The position numbers and the translations under genes are program-made. Positions 25,045-34,425 of a stretch of DNA of 64,000 nt are shown piece by piece. Position 1 is the stretch's first letter, and each line of letters begins with the position of its first letter. The DNA lies in NCBI GenBank assembly GCA_015680905.1, contig CM027381.1:66019501-66083500 (forward strand), in the 5' to 3' direction. Source of the stretch: Coptis chinensis. Lineage: Eukaryota > Streptophyta > Magnoliopsida > Ranunculales > Ranunculaceae. The notes beneath the pieces are model-generated. The model saw nothing but the letters and a program-made list of their open reading frames with translations, was not told the origin of the DNA and ran no database searches.

Positions 25045-25521
25045 TATATGTACCAGTGTACTCGTACCCCTACAAACGACTATCATTGGGTACTACTATA
25101 AGAGCCGCCCGCTAATGAGCATGCTTGCTTGTCCGCTACTGTGGCAGTCCTGCTTGCATACTAGTGTGGCATTCGGCATGCCCCTTATTGGAGCAATGAC
25201 ACTTGCCACTAATATGACACCCAAGTTATATATAGCGCAGTCCGGAGATATGTCAAGGATTTTTTCCATATGAAGCTTTGGGAAAGATTTCATACAAAGA
25301 GGGAAATATCTCATCAAATAAGGAAAGGGTATTTTAAGCAATAAGATTCTTATAAATACCCAACAATCATTTCAAACAAAGAACTACGCTCATTTGAGAG
25401 ACTTGATTCCGAGAACGATTTGGATAACGTGAGCAGCCATTGAAGGTACAGTTCAACAATAATTCTACAACAATCTCCCTAACAAGATCGTTAGTGTGTT
25501 CGGGAAGTTCGCACCAAAACA
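25045..25521 (+). repeat. Left LTR of the nested gypsy element
   Basis: It begins TATATGTACCAGTG (normally TG) and ends CCAAAACA. It contains CTTGATTCC...GAACGATTTGG and a CAGCCATTGAAGG end region. The copy at 30159-30638 is nearly identical, including the CTATCATTGGGTACTACTAT stretch. Confidence 0.9.
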
Positions 25522-25540
25522 TAATTGGCCGTCTGCGGGT
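25522..25540 (+). promoter_or_regulatory. Likely primer-binding site of the nested element
   Basis: TAATTGGCCGTCTGCGGG directly follows the left LTR. Plant Tat-type elements often show ATTGGCGCCGTCTGTGGG here. The missing CG dinucleotide fits the indel pattern seen across this window. Confidence 0.6.
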
Positions 25541-25585
25541 TCTTATCAACGGGCCCTCTTCCACATTTTTTCTTCAAGCTCCATT

Positions 25586-27600
25586 AATGGCGACAACTAC
25601 AAGATCTCAAGTAAACAATCAAGCAAGAATACAACAGTCCAATGGAAACAACTGAGCAAATCTTGAAGATCCAGTCAATAAGGTTTTACCATACCAAAAG
25701 GCTTCACCTTTGCAGCTTCAAATACCACAAAAGCCCAGATCTAAACTTCTACGGTCTCACTAGCCAGTATTTTCTCCTCATAATGGCACAATTTCACGAG
25801 ATGCAGATTTAAAAAATATGGAGACAGATGATAAAAGCCTGACCCTGGAAGTGCTGCATCAAAGGTTCAGAAAAACAAAGAAACTTAACGACAACTTGTA
25901 GAAGCAACTAAACAAAAGGAGGCCAGTACAACTATCAACAATGGCAAAAACGCAAGAGAATTTCCACAAGTGCTCCAAGATGTTATCAGATCTCACACCC
26001 TTATAAAGAAGAATGCCGAAGTCAACCATGGCGAAAAGCGGAATGAAGAAGTTAAACAAACATTCAAATTTCAACTATCAGCCAAAATAGATCTACTACT
26101 TTCAAGTTCCATCAACGGTTGTTACTTTCGATATCGCACAAAAACTCGAGGCAAATAAGAGTTCATTAGTCTAACACAACAACTCGCTGGATCAAGAGAC
26201 TCTATAAGCCAAAAGGCTCAATATTAATTTGCATCCTCTATCGCCTTCACCAAAGGCCATCACAATGCTTCAGCAAAGGAAAACATAATTGCACACAAGA
26301 CAATACCATCGTTACAGAGGAGACGCTACAATATTGTCAGCGTAAAGCAAAAGGAAACAACCACAAGATAGACAATGACAATAACGCTGCCACTTGTACA
26401 ACACAATCAAATTTAATGTAAACTATAACGTGTGGATTGAATACAAGACAACAAATAACAAGAACGGAGGAAGACGACACCATTTCGTAGGCACTAAAAA
26501 TGGGCAGCACCAACGAGCAACATTTCTGGTTCTAACTAAAAGTGGGAAGCACTAGTAAGCAATACTTCTGGGCACCAAAAGTGGGCAACACCAAAAGTGG
26601 GCAACACTAATGAGCAACACTTCTGGGAAGCACTAGTGAGCAATACTTCTGGACACCAAAAGTGGGCAACACTAATGAGCAACACTTCTGGGAAGCACTA
26701 GTGAGCAATACTTCTGGGCACCAAAAGGGGGCAACACTAATGAGTAACACTTCTGGGCAGCACTAGCGACAAGAAGAAGAAAACAACTTACCAAATCCTG
26801 AAGTTCCGATTAATCAGGCCGCGATGGATCAACTAGCCGCACTAGATCTGCAAGCTCGACCTTCACATCTCCAAGTACCACGACAACCCGGATCTAGACG
26901 ATATAATCGACCCGAGGCTCCAACAAAATCATCTTCAAGATCTAGATGCTACAAATGCAAACTAAGTAGATCCAGAAAAATATGGAGACAAAGATGAAGA
27001 CGTTACATTAGAAATGATCGTCAAAGGCTCGAGAGAAAATGAACACAACAAGTCAACAACTACTTGCGTATAACCGGACAAAGGGAAGCAAATACAAATG
27101 GATGACACTGATGCTACTTTTTCCACAACGGCAAGAGCCCCCAAATAAAGTGAAAATCGAAATGTATTCAACCGAATATAGGATAATAATGGCAGATTCC
27201 GTTCATTAGAACTTATCCCTGAAAATCATCCAAATCACTCAAGGTTAAGCATACGTTCATCCCATTCGAGGAGGCAATCTAGATCTTGAAATAACAAGGA
27301 CGATGGGTGTAGCAAGAGTCACAACACAAGGCATAAAGAACAACAAAACACGTTGTCAGGAAGACATCATACCTCCCACGAGATTCCAAAATCATCACGC
27401 GTTAATCGCAACATGTCAAGAAGATTAGAAAGATGGACAACATCAACCATAAGAGGCGATGCCGGACGACAAGGTCATGACCTCAGGCACGAATTGCAAC
27501 ACGACCTAAGACATGGTTTAAATACAGCAAACCGCTATAGAAGGTTTAACAAAGATCACCCCAGAATGCGGCCACACTGAAGAAACTACTCCCCAATTCG
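25586..27600 (+). pseudogene. gag-region remnant of the nested gypsy element
   Basis: An ATG at 25586 begins MATTTRSQVNNQARIQQ, a plausible gag N-terminus, but it stops after 23 codons. The following 2 kb is Gln-, Lys- and Thr-rich in various frames with no continuous ORF. It contains a 65-bp tandem array (26488-26770). Around 27350-27580 basic residues (SRRLERW, GRQGHDLRHELQ) could be a nucleocapsid-like tail. No zinc knuckle or protease motif could be read. Confidence 0.4.
26488..26770 (+). repeat. ~65-bp tandem array in the nested element
   Basis: Units start GGGAAGCACTAGTGAGCAAT and continue CTTCTGGGCACCAAAAGTGG, with starts at 26544, 26625 and 26690 (the first is enlarged to 81 bp by an inner CAACACCAAAAGTGGG duplication). 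Partial units lie on each side. Confidence 0.85.
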
Positions 27601-27859
27601 ACAGTTTAGCCTATATTATCGGCACAGGTCTCGCAGTCCAAGAAACCAGCAAAATTTGGAAGTATGCAACAACTGGGGGCGACCACACCATGAGATGCAG
27701 CATAGCAAACTTACCCTTAAAATCGAAAATCAAGAAGTCGCAGGCGCACCATTCACAAAATAGCAAATCAAAGACATTATCAAGAAAACAATGAGCAATG
27801 CAGGTGTGGCTGAAACACGATGAAAAGACCTTGCAGTAAACGAAGATGTCATTGGATGA

Positions 27860-28110
27860 TTTTCTCTGAAGATACAAAATGCAGAACATCAAGAAAGATT
27901 CAAACCAGATATTCAAGAAATACCTGGTCTCACCACCAATCTTGGCCAACCCAGCTACAAGGCAACCTATTGGAGCTTACTTCGTCGCTACAGATACTGC
28001 AGGAAGTGTAATACTGTTCATCGATGGAGAAGACGGTCGTTCGATCTTCTTCATTAGTAAGACACTAGGATGTGTTTTTTATCAAGCCAGATAAGTCGAC
28101 TATTGAGAGC
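27860..28110 (+). pseudogene. RNase H remnant of the nested gypsy element
   Basis: The frame 27879-28094 reads FKKYLVSPPILANPATRQP, then GAYFVATDTAGSVILF and FFISKTLG. These match the connection and RNase H start of gypsy polyproteins (usually 'KYLxSPPILxxP ... YLAVSxxAVSAVL ... YYxSKxL'). The usual catalytic residues of the later RNase H motifs are not recovered. Reverse transcriptase should precede this but is not detectable. Confidence 0.7.
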
Positions 28111-28279
28111 TCGCGGTTAGTTCTAAGTTCAAGGCCTCGACAATGTAGCGTAATATGAAGCCGCCCTTTACGCCATCGCATAAACTTTGGACTTAGCGGA
28201 TTCAAGAAAAAAGCTATCTATGTTTGGGTGAGTTCCAAAGAAATGAATCAAGGCGTCTAATTTTTCTCACCTTGGCGGT

Positions 28280-28930
28280 TAAGCAAAATGGGGTTTAGAC
28301 ATCATTGGGACTTTCCCTAGAGCTTAAAGGGAATGTCCGCTTTTTTCGGTTGCTCCGACATTTTTACCAAGTGGGCGAGGTATATAACCTCGGTGCACAT
28401 ACAAGCTTTCGACGTGAAGCGGTTCCTATAGAAAGATATAGTGTGACATTTTGGTGTCCCTGCCGAGTTAATATCAGACAATGGAAAGCAGTTTGATGCA
28501 GAAGAAATACACAAGTTCTGTGCTAGTCTCCATATTCAACACAATTTTTCAACATCCTATCACCCTCAAACGAACGGGGAAGCCGAGGCGACAAACAAGT
28601 CCATCTTAGCAATCCTCAAATGTCGACTCGCGCAAGCTAAAGAAAAGCGGACAAGAGAGCTATCAGCCGTTCTATGAACATATAAAACCACTCCAAAGCG
28701 CTAAACAGGACTGTCACCATTTAACTTGGCTTTTGGAGCAGAAGCCGTATTACTTACCGAAGTTTTTGCTGGGACAACCCGCACTGCTGCCTTAGACGAT
28801 GGTCTTAATGACGAATTACTAGCTCATTCGAAAGCCAATGTAGATGAAGTATGCGTCAAGAAAGTATTGCTCGCCCTGCGCTACATTCACGCACCAACAA
28901 TCAAACATTATCAAAAACAATGAGCAATGC
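28280..28930 (+). pseudogene. Integrase core remnant of the nested gypsy element
   Basis: Frames across this stretch read GLDIIGTFP, FTKWARYIT, ISDNGKQFDAEEIHKFC and HPQTNGEAEATNKSILA, giving the D, D and E catalytic positions. This is followed by SPFNLAFGAEAVLLTEV (28717-28770), a word conserved in Tat-branch integrases. At least two frameshifts and an in-frame stop (near 28676) break it. The C-terminal domain is truncated soon after 28920. Confidence 0.85.
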
Positions 28931-29255
28931 GAAAGTGTGGTGGAAACTCAATGGAAGGATCTTGCATACAAAATGCAGAACTGGGGGCGACCGTAAGAAA
29001 TCGACGTCAAGAAGTTGTATAATCTGGCATAAAACATTAAAGAACCCCACAAAGACTGGTCAAGAAGTCGTTCTTAAATAAAACTGAAGATTGCAGATCC
29101 CTCAAGGGAAAGATACAGAAGCTAGTTGAAAATGGACAGTTAGACGAGTTTTTACTTTCAAAGACTGTGAAGCAAAGTTTAGCAATGACGGGCGGGTGAG
29201 CTCTTTCAAAGTTTAGCAATAACGGGCGTAAAAAAAATAACATATATAAATTCAA

Positions 29256-29890
29256 AAGTCATGGAGTTTGCGTTTGCAACACCTCTCTCCACGCACCAAA
29301 AAGTCATGGAGTTTGCGTTTTCAATACTTCTCTCCATGCATCAAAAAGTCATGGAGTTTGTGTTTGCAAAACCCTACTCCACGCATCAAAAAGTCGTGGA
29401 GTTTGCGTTTGCAAAACCCTACTCCACGCATCAAAAAGTCGTGGAGTTTGCGTTTGCAAAACCCTACTCCACGCATCAAAAAGTCGCGGAGTTTGCGCTT
29501 GCAAAACCCTACCCACGCATCAAAAGTCGGGAGTTTCGCGTTTGCAAAACCTTCCTCCACGCATCAAAAAGTCGTGGAGTTTGCGTTTGCAAAACCTTAC
29601 TCCATGCATCAAAAAGTCGTGGAGTTTTGCGTTTGCAAAACCTTACCCCACGCATAAAAAAGCCGTGAAGTTTGCGTCTGCAACACCTTACTCCACGCAT
29701 CAAGAAGTCATGGGGTTTGCGTATCCAACATCTTGCCCCACGCACCAGAAAGTCGTGGAGTTTACGTTTTCAACACCTCTCTACGCACAAAAAAGTCATG
29801 GGGTTTGCGTTTTCAACACCTCTCTCCATGCACCAAAAAGTCATGGAGTTTGCGTTTTCAACATCTCTCCCATGCACCAAAAAGTCGCAC
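29256..29890. repeat. 45-bp tandem array, about 14 copies
   Basis: The unit AGTCGTGGAGTTTGCGTTTG followed by CAAAACCCTACTCCACGCAT and CAAAA repeats every 45 bp (for example starts at 29348, 29393 and 29438). Because 45 is a multiple of three and most units lack stops, several frames on both strands stay open for 80-160 codons; these are not genes. The array lies just before the 3' LTR of the nested element, in its non-coding 3' region. Confidence 0.95.
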
Positions 29891-29904
29891 TTTTACCTAC
29901 TTAA

Positions 29905-29962
29905 TCGACCACCATTGGGTACTACTATCAGAGCCGCCCACTAATGAGGCGTGCTTGCTTGC
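29905..29962 (+). repeat. Partial extra LTR copy after the 45-bp array
   Basis: CCATTGGGTACTACTATCAG then AGCCGCCCACTAATGAGGCG closely matches the LTR interior (25083-25140 and 30198-30255). It is followed by CATGACTTTTTTGG, the reverse complement of the 45-bp unit. Confidence 0.8.
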
Positions 29963-30145
29963 CCACTCCATGACTTTTTTGGCATCAATACCAACACTAG
30001 CATTAACATATGTCATGTCAAACAGGCGGTTGCTACTATCAACTTTGTCATGCACTTGCACCGCAGATATTTCAATCACACTGTTCCATTCTTTTGCAGT
30101 AATATTATGTTTATTCTTCGCCGCAAGGAACGAATTCCATCCGAC

Positions 30146-30158
30146 GAAGAGGGGGCGG
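30146..30158 (+). promoter_or_regulatory. Polypurine tract of the nested gypsy element
   Basis: GAAGAGGGGGCGG sits immediately before the right LTR and defines its first base at 30159. Confidence 0.8.
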
Positions 30159-30638
30159 TATATGTACCAGTGTACTCGTACCCCTACAAACGACTATCAT
30201 TGGGTACTACTATAAGAGCCGCCCGCTAATGAGCATGCTTGCTTGTCCGCTACTGTGGCAGTCCTGCTTGCATACTAGTGTGGCATTCGGGCATGCCCCT
30301 TATTGGAGCAATGACACTGCCCACTAATATGACACCCAAGTTATATATAGCAGGTCCGGAGATATGTCAAGGGATTTTTTCCATATGAAGCTTTGGGAAA
30401 GATTTCATACAAAGAGGGAAATATCTCATCAAATAAGGAAAGGGTATTTTAAGCAATAAGATTCTTATAAATACCCAACAATCATTTCAAACAAAGAACT
30501 ACGTTCATTTGAGAGACTTGATTCCAGAGAACGATTTGGATACGTAGGCAGCCATTGAAGGTACAGTTTCAACAATAATTCTACAACAATCTCCCTAACA
30601 AGATCGTTAGTGTGTTCGGGTGAGTTCGTACCCAAACA
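30159..30638 (+). repeat. Right LTR of the nested gypsy element
   Basis: Partner of 25045-25521; it ends CCCAAACA and is followed by the GGGCC duplication. Confidence 0.9.
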
Positions 30639-30735
30639 GGGCCTATTGGATCAAGACACAAGAAGGGACAGCACTTCCACGACCTTGGAACACTTACTTG
30701 TTAAAGAGATTTTATCAATAAAAATTCAGTCTCGT
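30639..30735 (+). pseudogene. C-terminal end of the interrupted Tat-like integrase
   Basis: Directly after the target duplication the sequence reads WIKTQEGTALPRPWN and LLKRFYQ before a stop, the normal end of Tat-branch integrase. It continues the frame that is broken at 25044, which proves that the 25045-30638 element inserted into an existing integrase gene. Confidence 0.85.
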
Positions 30736-30816
30736 ACACAGTCATGTTCTTAATCTTCGATAATTCAGATAGTTTAGTTACATTTGTATTGTCAACCACT
30801 CCAGTCAAATACTTAT

Positions 30817-31475
30817 GGGATTAACTTCGTGAGAACGCTCTCAGCGAGCCATACGCCCCCAGCGGCTAAAAACGCTCTTCGCAAACAGAACGCTCTCCGG
30901 AGCTTACAGGCTCATAGCCTCTCCAAATCTCACCAAGTTAAGGACCCATACCCCTGGGATTAACTTCGTGAGAATGCTCTCGATGGTAATAATACCTCGG
31001 GGCTACAAACGCTCTCGATGAGCCATACGCCCCAAGAAATTAAAAAACGCTTCATGAGCGAACGCTCTCCGGAGCTTACAGGCTCATAGCCTCTCCAAAT
31101 CTCGCCAAGTTAAGGACCCATACCCCGGATTAACTTCGTGAGAACGCTCTCGATGAGCAATACGCCCTCGGGGCTACAACGCCTCTCGGCCGAATATGCC
31201 ATACCCCAGCCTAAAAATGCTTTTCATGAACAGAACGCTCTCCGGAGCTTACAGGCTCATAGCCTCTCCAAATCTCGCCAAGTTAAGGACCCATACCCCA
31301 GGATTAACCTCGTGAGAATGCTCTCACTAAGCAATACGCCCTCAGGGGCTACAAACGCCTCGGCCGAGCCATGCGCCCAAATAAAAACGCCTTGTAGCGA
31401 ACGCTCTCAGGAGCTTACCGGCCCTTCACCTATCTAAATCTCGCTAAATCGAGAACCTATACTTAGAGGTTCATC
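30817..31475 (+). repeat. Four-copy 139-175-bp tandem array in the outer Tat-like element
   Basis: Units begin GGATTAACTTCGTGAGAACG and end CTCGCCAAGTTAAGGACCCA. Starts are near 30817, 30956, 31126 and 31301. Internal words such as GCTTACAGGCTCATAGCC are shared. The array is in the 3' non-coding region downstream of integrase. Confidence 0.9.
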
Positions 31476-31938
31476 GTAGAGAGATTACTCACTCGAGCAC
31501 TACTTAACGAGCATATCGCTTTCTTAAACTAAGTCTTAAGCTTTATATCCACAATATGCTACAATTATCATAAACGGAACAGTAGCGAAAAGAGATCTAG
31601 CATAAGCAAAAACACGAATTCCATGCATATTAGTTAAAAGTACCGCGGGCCCAAAGCCCAGACAGTGTTCACGCTTCCACCGACCTGCTGGATTTACCCA
31701 GGAAATCCAGATCGGCAACTGTTACATTCGTTAAAAGGCACTGAGCTGCCACTTTCGTAGAAACCAGCTCGTCAAGTATCTAACAAAAAAAAAAGGGGGC
31801 GAACTGCTCAGGCAGACTTGAGAAACCAGCTCTATTGTTAACTCTTATACAGAGAGGAGGGATCACAACACAAACAAACAAAACAACTACTTTTAATGCT
31901 TACAAAGAGAAGTTCGGGCAATCAGCGTCCTGCATCTG
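31476..31938. other. 3' region of the outer Tat-like element
   Basis: No gene is supported. Short ORFs on both strands (31536-31718, 31835-32050) overlap the antisense ORF region and show no motif. Confidence 0.4.
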
Positions 31939-32330
31939 TCACAACATGCTTATCCCTGGGCGCGGCACTGGTCGAGGGGAGATGGCTCGCATCACGGGCA
32001 ACAACAAGCGCGACGGCGTCTTCAGCTTCCTGGTCATGCTTCTCCAGTAGCTCCACATACAACTCCGCCAGTACAGAATGATCTTCACAAGTTCGATCAT
32101 ACTCTTTTTCGCCTTACGAGCCACCATTTGACACCGCTTTAGCATACTTTCGATCCACGGGCGCCGGCCTCTCGCAGATCCATCATAGAGTTTACCAATA
32201 TAGTCTTCTCCCTCAGCATCTCATGATGCTTGCTCCGTAGGGACGCCAACTTCTTCTTATCGGCCTCCCAAGCGAACGCATCATCGCCCGGCTCGCCACG
32301 CCACCATCACCACTAACAAGTCGCTGAACA
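31939..32330 (-). pseudogene. Antisense coiled-coil-like ORF of the Tat-like element, frameshifted
   Basis: On the minus strand, 32280 to about 32130 reads WEADKKKLASLRSKHHEML then REKTILVNSMMDLREAG, a charged, helix-forming sequence. A frameshift near 32130 leads into MLKRCQMVARKAKKSMIEL (32145-31939). Antisense ORFs in the 3' region are known in Retand/Tat elements of plants. The function is unknown. The upstream end is not defined, and the two frames need one indel to join. Confidence 0.5.
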
Positions 32331-33327
32331 ATACGTTTCAATTTATCATACCCTGCCAAGAACTGCACGCAGGACGTTAACGTTCAGTCGTCCTCATTCA
32401 AGCCACAATAACATGTATAAATAGAACTTTTTCAATTTGGTAGCAATGTAGCTAGCAAGCCTAGCATAGACCCTTTAATTTGGTTTTAGACTTTTAGCTA
32501 CGAACTGAAAAAGGATTAGCAGCTTATCATTTCAGAAATCGGATAATGACACAATAACTTGATAACATTTACGGCTGGATGGGAAAGTCTATTCGGAATT
32601 TTGGATATATAAACTGTTTGGGACTCAATCCTAACGATGTTCGCATATTTGTGACCAGTAAACTCTCTGGGACCCAACTCAAATGATGTCCGCGTATTTG
32701 TTGAAGGCTGAATTTACATGCATGTTAAGTAGTTAATTAACAGAGCTTTATTTTTCATTTTTTCATTGATATATACATTTCTGATGCATCGCGCTATTCA
32801 TGTGCATTTAGTTCAGTGAAACCAGATTCCTTGGAAAGTAATAAAATGAAAGATTAAAACAAAAAAAAATCAGGTTAGAGTGTACGACTAAAGGGTGAGG
32901 GAAAGGGAATACTCTGGAGTAATAAGCTCTAGTCTAGCCGTCTAGGGAAGTACCCAGGAGTGTGGTATTGCCAAAAATAAAGAGCTCATATTTCACAAGG
33001 ATAGAATCTCTGAGCAAAAGCAATGTGGTGAGTACGCGTTTATGAACACGGTGAATGTCTCTCATATGTCATTGCAATTCAGCAAATAGTGCACTCGGAC
33101 TCAAGAACAAGTCCAGGTCTTAAGAGTAACAGGCCCGGGCCCAAGACCAGTTTGATCATTTTGTAGAATCTCATAAACCCTAATTTTCGTAGACATAAAA
33201 AAGAAACCCGAGTAATCTGATTATTTTAATTGAAAGGTTTGTTTTTCATTTCATTGTAATTACTGATTAATTTTTTGTTTTTTTCTTGTATAAATATAAA
33301 TTTGTTGCATCAAAAAGAACGAAGGCA
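32331..33327. other. Upstream region of the mTERF gene
   Basis: No ORF is credible. A ~60-bp imperfect tandem pair lies at about 32605-32700 (CTGTTTGGGACTCAATCC / CTCTCTGGGACCCAACTC, each followed by GATGT-CGC-TATTTGT). The right end of the outer retroelement is not clear; no second LTR was found. TATA-like TATAAATATAAA at 33290 is very close to the start codon. Confidence 0.45.
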
Positions 33328-34425
33328 ATGTTGGCTTTTAGCAAACTCCGTTCTCTATGTTCTCACCCTCCGACATCTTTTATATTTTCTCTGTCTTCTA
33401 CTCCACTCCCCAAAGTCCTAACTTCAATTAATGTTTCTTCCTCTCCTCTGTTTTACCCCAAAGATTCTACCCAATTGTTCAAGAGATGTGGTTGCAATGA
33501 TGCTGAAATCAGTAAGATTTTTCTCCGACAACCTTCGCTGCTCAAAGCCAATGTCACCATTCTTGGTTCCAAGCTTGACATACTCCTTGGCTTGGGACTC
33601 ACTAGTTCTGACCTTGTTAAGATGATCAATTGCCGTCCCCGTTTTCTTAATTCCAAAATCAGTTGTGACTTTGACAACCGCATTGATTTCCTACAGTCCC
33701 TTTTTGGATCAAAGGAGGGGCTTCTCAAAGCTATTGTTCGGAATCCATCACTCCTTGTTTACAACTTAGAGAAGGATATTAAACGTTGTGTCTCCTCCTA
33801 TGAAGGGTTGGGAATTAGCCGAAAAGACTTGGTTCCTTTGCTCATTTCTCGTCCCATGTTGATTCCGCGGACCTCGTTCAATGGTGAGAAGCTTGAGTAC
33901 ATACACAAGACTGGTCTCTCCAACAACTCAAAAATGTACAAGCACATAGTCACTCTCATCGCCATCTCCCGTCTTGAAACTATCCGTGAAAAGGTGGCAA
34001 ATCTTGAAAAATTTGGTTTCTCTTGTGACCAAGTGATGGTGCTTTTTGGTCGATCTCCATTGTTGCTTACGCTGTCGGGGGACAAGGTCCAGAGGAACAT
34101 GACTTTTGTTATAGGGACCTTGAATCTCCCTGCCACTGTCGTACTTCAGTATCCATTTCTCTTGTTATTCAATTTGGAGTCTGTCTTGAGGCCTCGATTT
34201 GTCGTTGCAGAAAAGATCAGAACTATGTGCTTGCATCCACAAGTAAAAGGGCTGGACCTGTTTAGAGCATTCAGGATGACGGAGCCTCGATTCTTCAAGG
34301 CATTTATTACTGGTCAATCCAAGGATGTCACTGCTGAGTTGATGAAGTTGTACACAAAGGCAAAGGACATTAAAATTTTGGCAGAATCCTCGAGGACATC
34401 CCCTTATAAAGGCTTCCCATTTTGA
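33328..34425 (+). CDS. mTERF domain protein, organellar
   Basis: A single-exon gene of 365 codons from the ATG at 33328. An in-frame ATG at 33286 would add 14 residues, but the later start gives a typical targeting peptide (MLAFSKLRSLCSHPPTS, then Ser-rich). The body is a run of ~30-residue mTERF helical repeats. Each has the hydrophobic-proline pattern, for example LFKRCGCNDAEISKIFLRQP, SLLKAIVRNPSLLVYN, LGISRKDLVPLLISRPML, FGFSCDQVMVLFGRSPLLL and LPATVVLQYPFLLLFNLE. Plant mTERF proteins bind nucleic acid in mitochondria or chloroplasts and affect transcription termination, splicing or ribosome function. They are usually intron-poor and about this size. The frame is undamaged. The subfamily and target organelle cannot be fixed from sequence alone; mitochondria are the more common site for this single-exon clade. 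Confidence 0.92.
   Translation: MLAFSKLRSLCSHPPTSFIFSLSSTPLPKVLTSINVSSSPLFYPKDSTQLFKRCGCNDAEISKIFLRQPSLLKANVTILGSKLDILLGLGLTSSDLVKMINCRPRFLNSKISCDFDNRIDFLQSLFGSKEGLLKAIVRNPSLLVYNLEKDIKRCVSSYEGLGISRKDLVPLLISRPMLIPRTSFNGEKLEYIHKTGLSNNSKMYKHIVTLIAISRLETIREKVANLEKFGFSCDQVMVLFGRSPLLLTLSGDKVQRNMTFVIGTLNLPATVVLQYPFLLLFNLESVLRPRFVVAEKIRTMCLHPQVKGLDLFRAFRMTEPRFFKAFITGQSKDVTAELMKLYTKAKDIKILAESSRTSPYKGFPF

Larger units (their letters stand above)
25045..30638 (+). mobile_element. Nested Tat-like gypsy element with GGGCC target duplication
   Basis: Two ~480-bp direct repeats (25045-25521, 30159-30638) bracket 4.6 kb. The five bases before the left repeat (GGGCC, 25040-25044) are repeated immediately after the right one (30639-30643). 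A primer site and a polypurine tract sit at the expected inner ends. RNase H and integrase remnants, plus strand, are of gypsy type. I found no reverse transcriptase core; only about 2 kb separates the gag start from RNase H, so the element appears internally deleted and non-autonomous. It interrupts the integrase of the surrounding element. Confidence 0.9.

Noticed and set aside
29256..29890. Regular repeats that might suggest a CRISPR-like array
   Set aside because: There are no unique spacers: the whole 45-bp unit is repeated, and the context is a plant retrotransposon.
29261..29904. Overlapping ORFs of 120-160 codons on both strands that look like a repeat protein
   Set aside because: They result from a 45-bp tandem unit without stops. 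Peptides change frame with each small indel, and no start context or homology is evident.
33286..33327. Upstream in-frame ATG of the mTERF gene
   Set aside because: It lies in a TATAAATATAAA sequence, and the next ATG gives a better organelle-targeting N-terminus.
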